A program made the position numbers and the translations under genes. Source: Candidatus Helarchaeota archaeon (GTDB taxonomy: Archaea > Asgardarchaeota > Lokiarchaeia > Helarchaeales > HEL-GB-A). Taken from it: a stretch of 6,135 nt of DNA. Shown piece after piece: positions 6,051 through 6,135 of this stretch. The notes beneath the pieces are model-generated. The model searched no databases, had not been told where the DNA came from, and worked only from the letters and a program-made list of their open reading frames with translations. Positions within the stretch are counted from its first letter, which is position 1. Each line of letters opens with the position of its first letter. The stretch lies in assembly GCA_016840125.1 (NCBI GenBank), contig JAEOSY010000649.1:1-6135 (forward strand). The letters run 5' to 3'.

Positions 6051-6135
6051 GCAATCAATTCGTAGATGTATTACTGTCGAAGTGTTAAGCATAAAATCCT
6101 CCTCTTTGCAACGGAATAAAAAAAGAAAAAGCCCC

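Overview
The window carries two protein genes, both on the minus strand, separated by 576 bp of AT-rich non-coding DNA. The left three quarters (1-4531) are one very long open reading frame. I read it codon by codon through 1510 codons without a stop, and it runs off the left edge. It encodes a modular cell-surface protein. In order it has an N-terminal hydrophobic signal or anchor segment, a seven-unit beta-propeller, five tandem fibronectin type III (FN3)-like domains, an eight-unit WD40/PQQ-like beta-propeller, a sixth FN3-like domain, a transmembrane helix, a basic stop-transfer segment, and a cytoplasmic tail that begins with a winged-helix-like segment. The C-terminus lies outside the window.

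The right part (5108-5983) is a 291-residue gene of the glutamine-amidotransferase-like type (DUF4350/GIFT-like, resembling the N-terminal domain of IFT52). It starts at TTG and has no cysteine where the catalytic nucleophile of true amidotransferases would sit. Upstream of it (5984-6135) there is only AT-rich leader DNA.

The spacer 4532-5107 holds no convincing gene, but it is not featureless. It has three copies of a 15-bp direct repeat and four short perfect inverted repeats.

The base composition, the long propeller plus FN3 surface protein rich in N-X-S/T sequons, the DUF4350/GIFT-like neighbour and the TATA-like leaders fit an archaeon. The style most resembles Asgard (Loki-/Thorarchaeia-like) genomes. 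This is inference from family style; no marker gene in the window proves it. The two genes point the same way but are too far apart to be an obvious operon. The surface protein looks like an adhesin or receptor with a long outside stalk and an inside domain, and nothing in the sequence ties it functionally to the amidotransferase-like gene.
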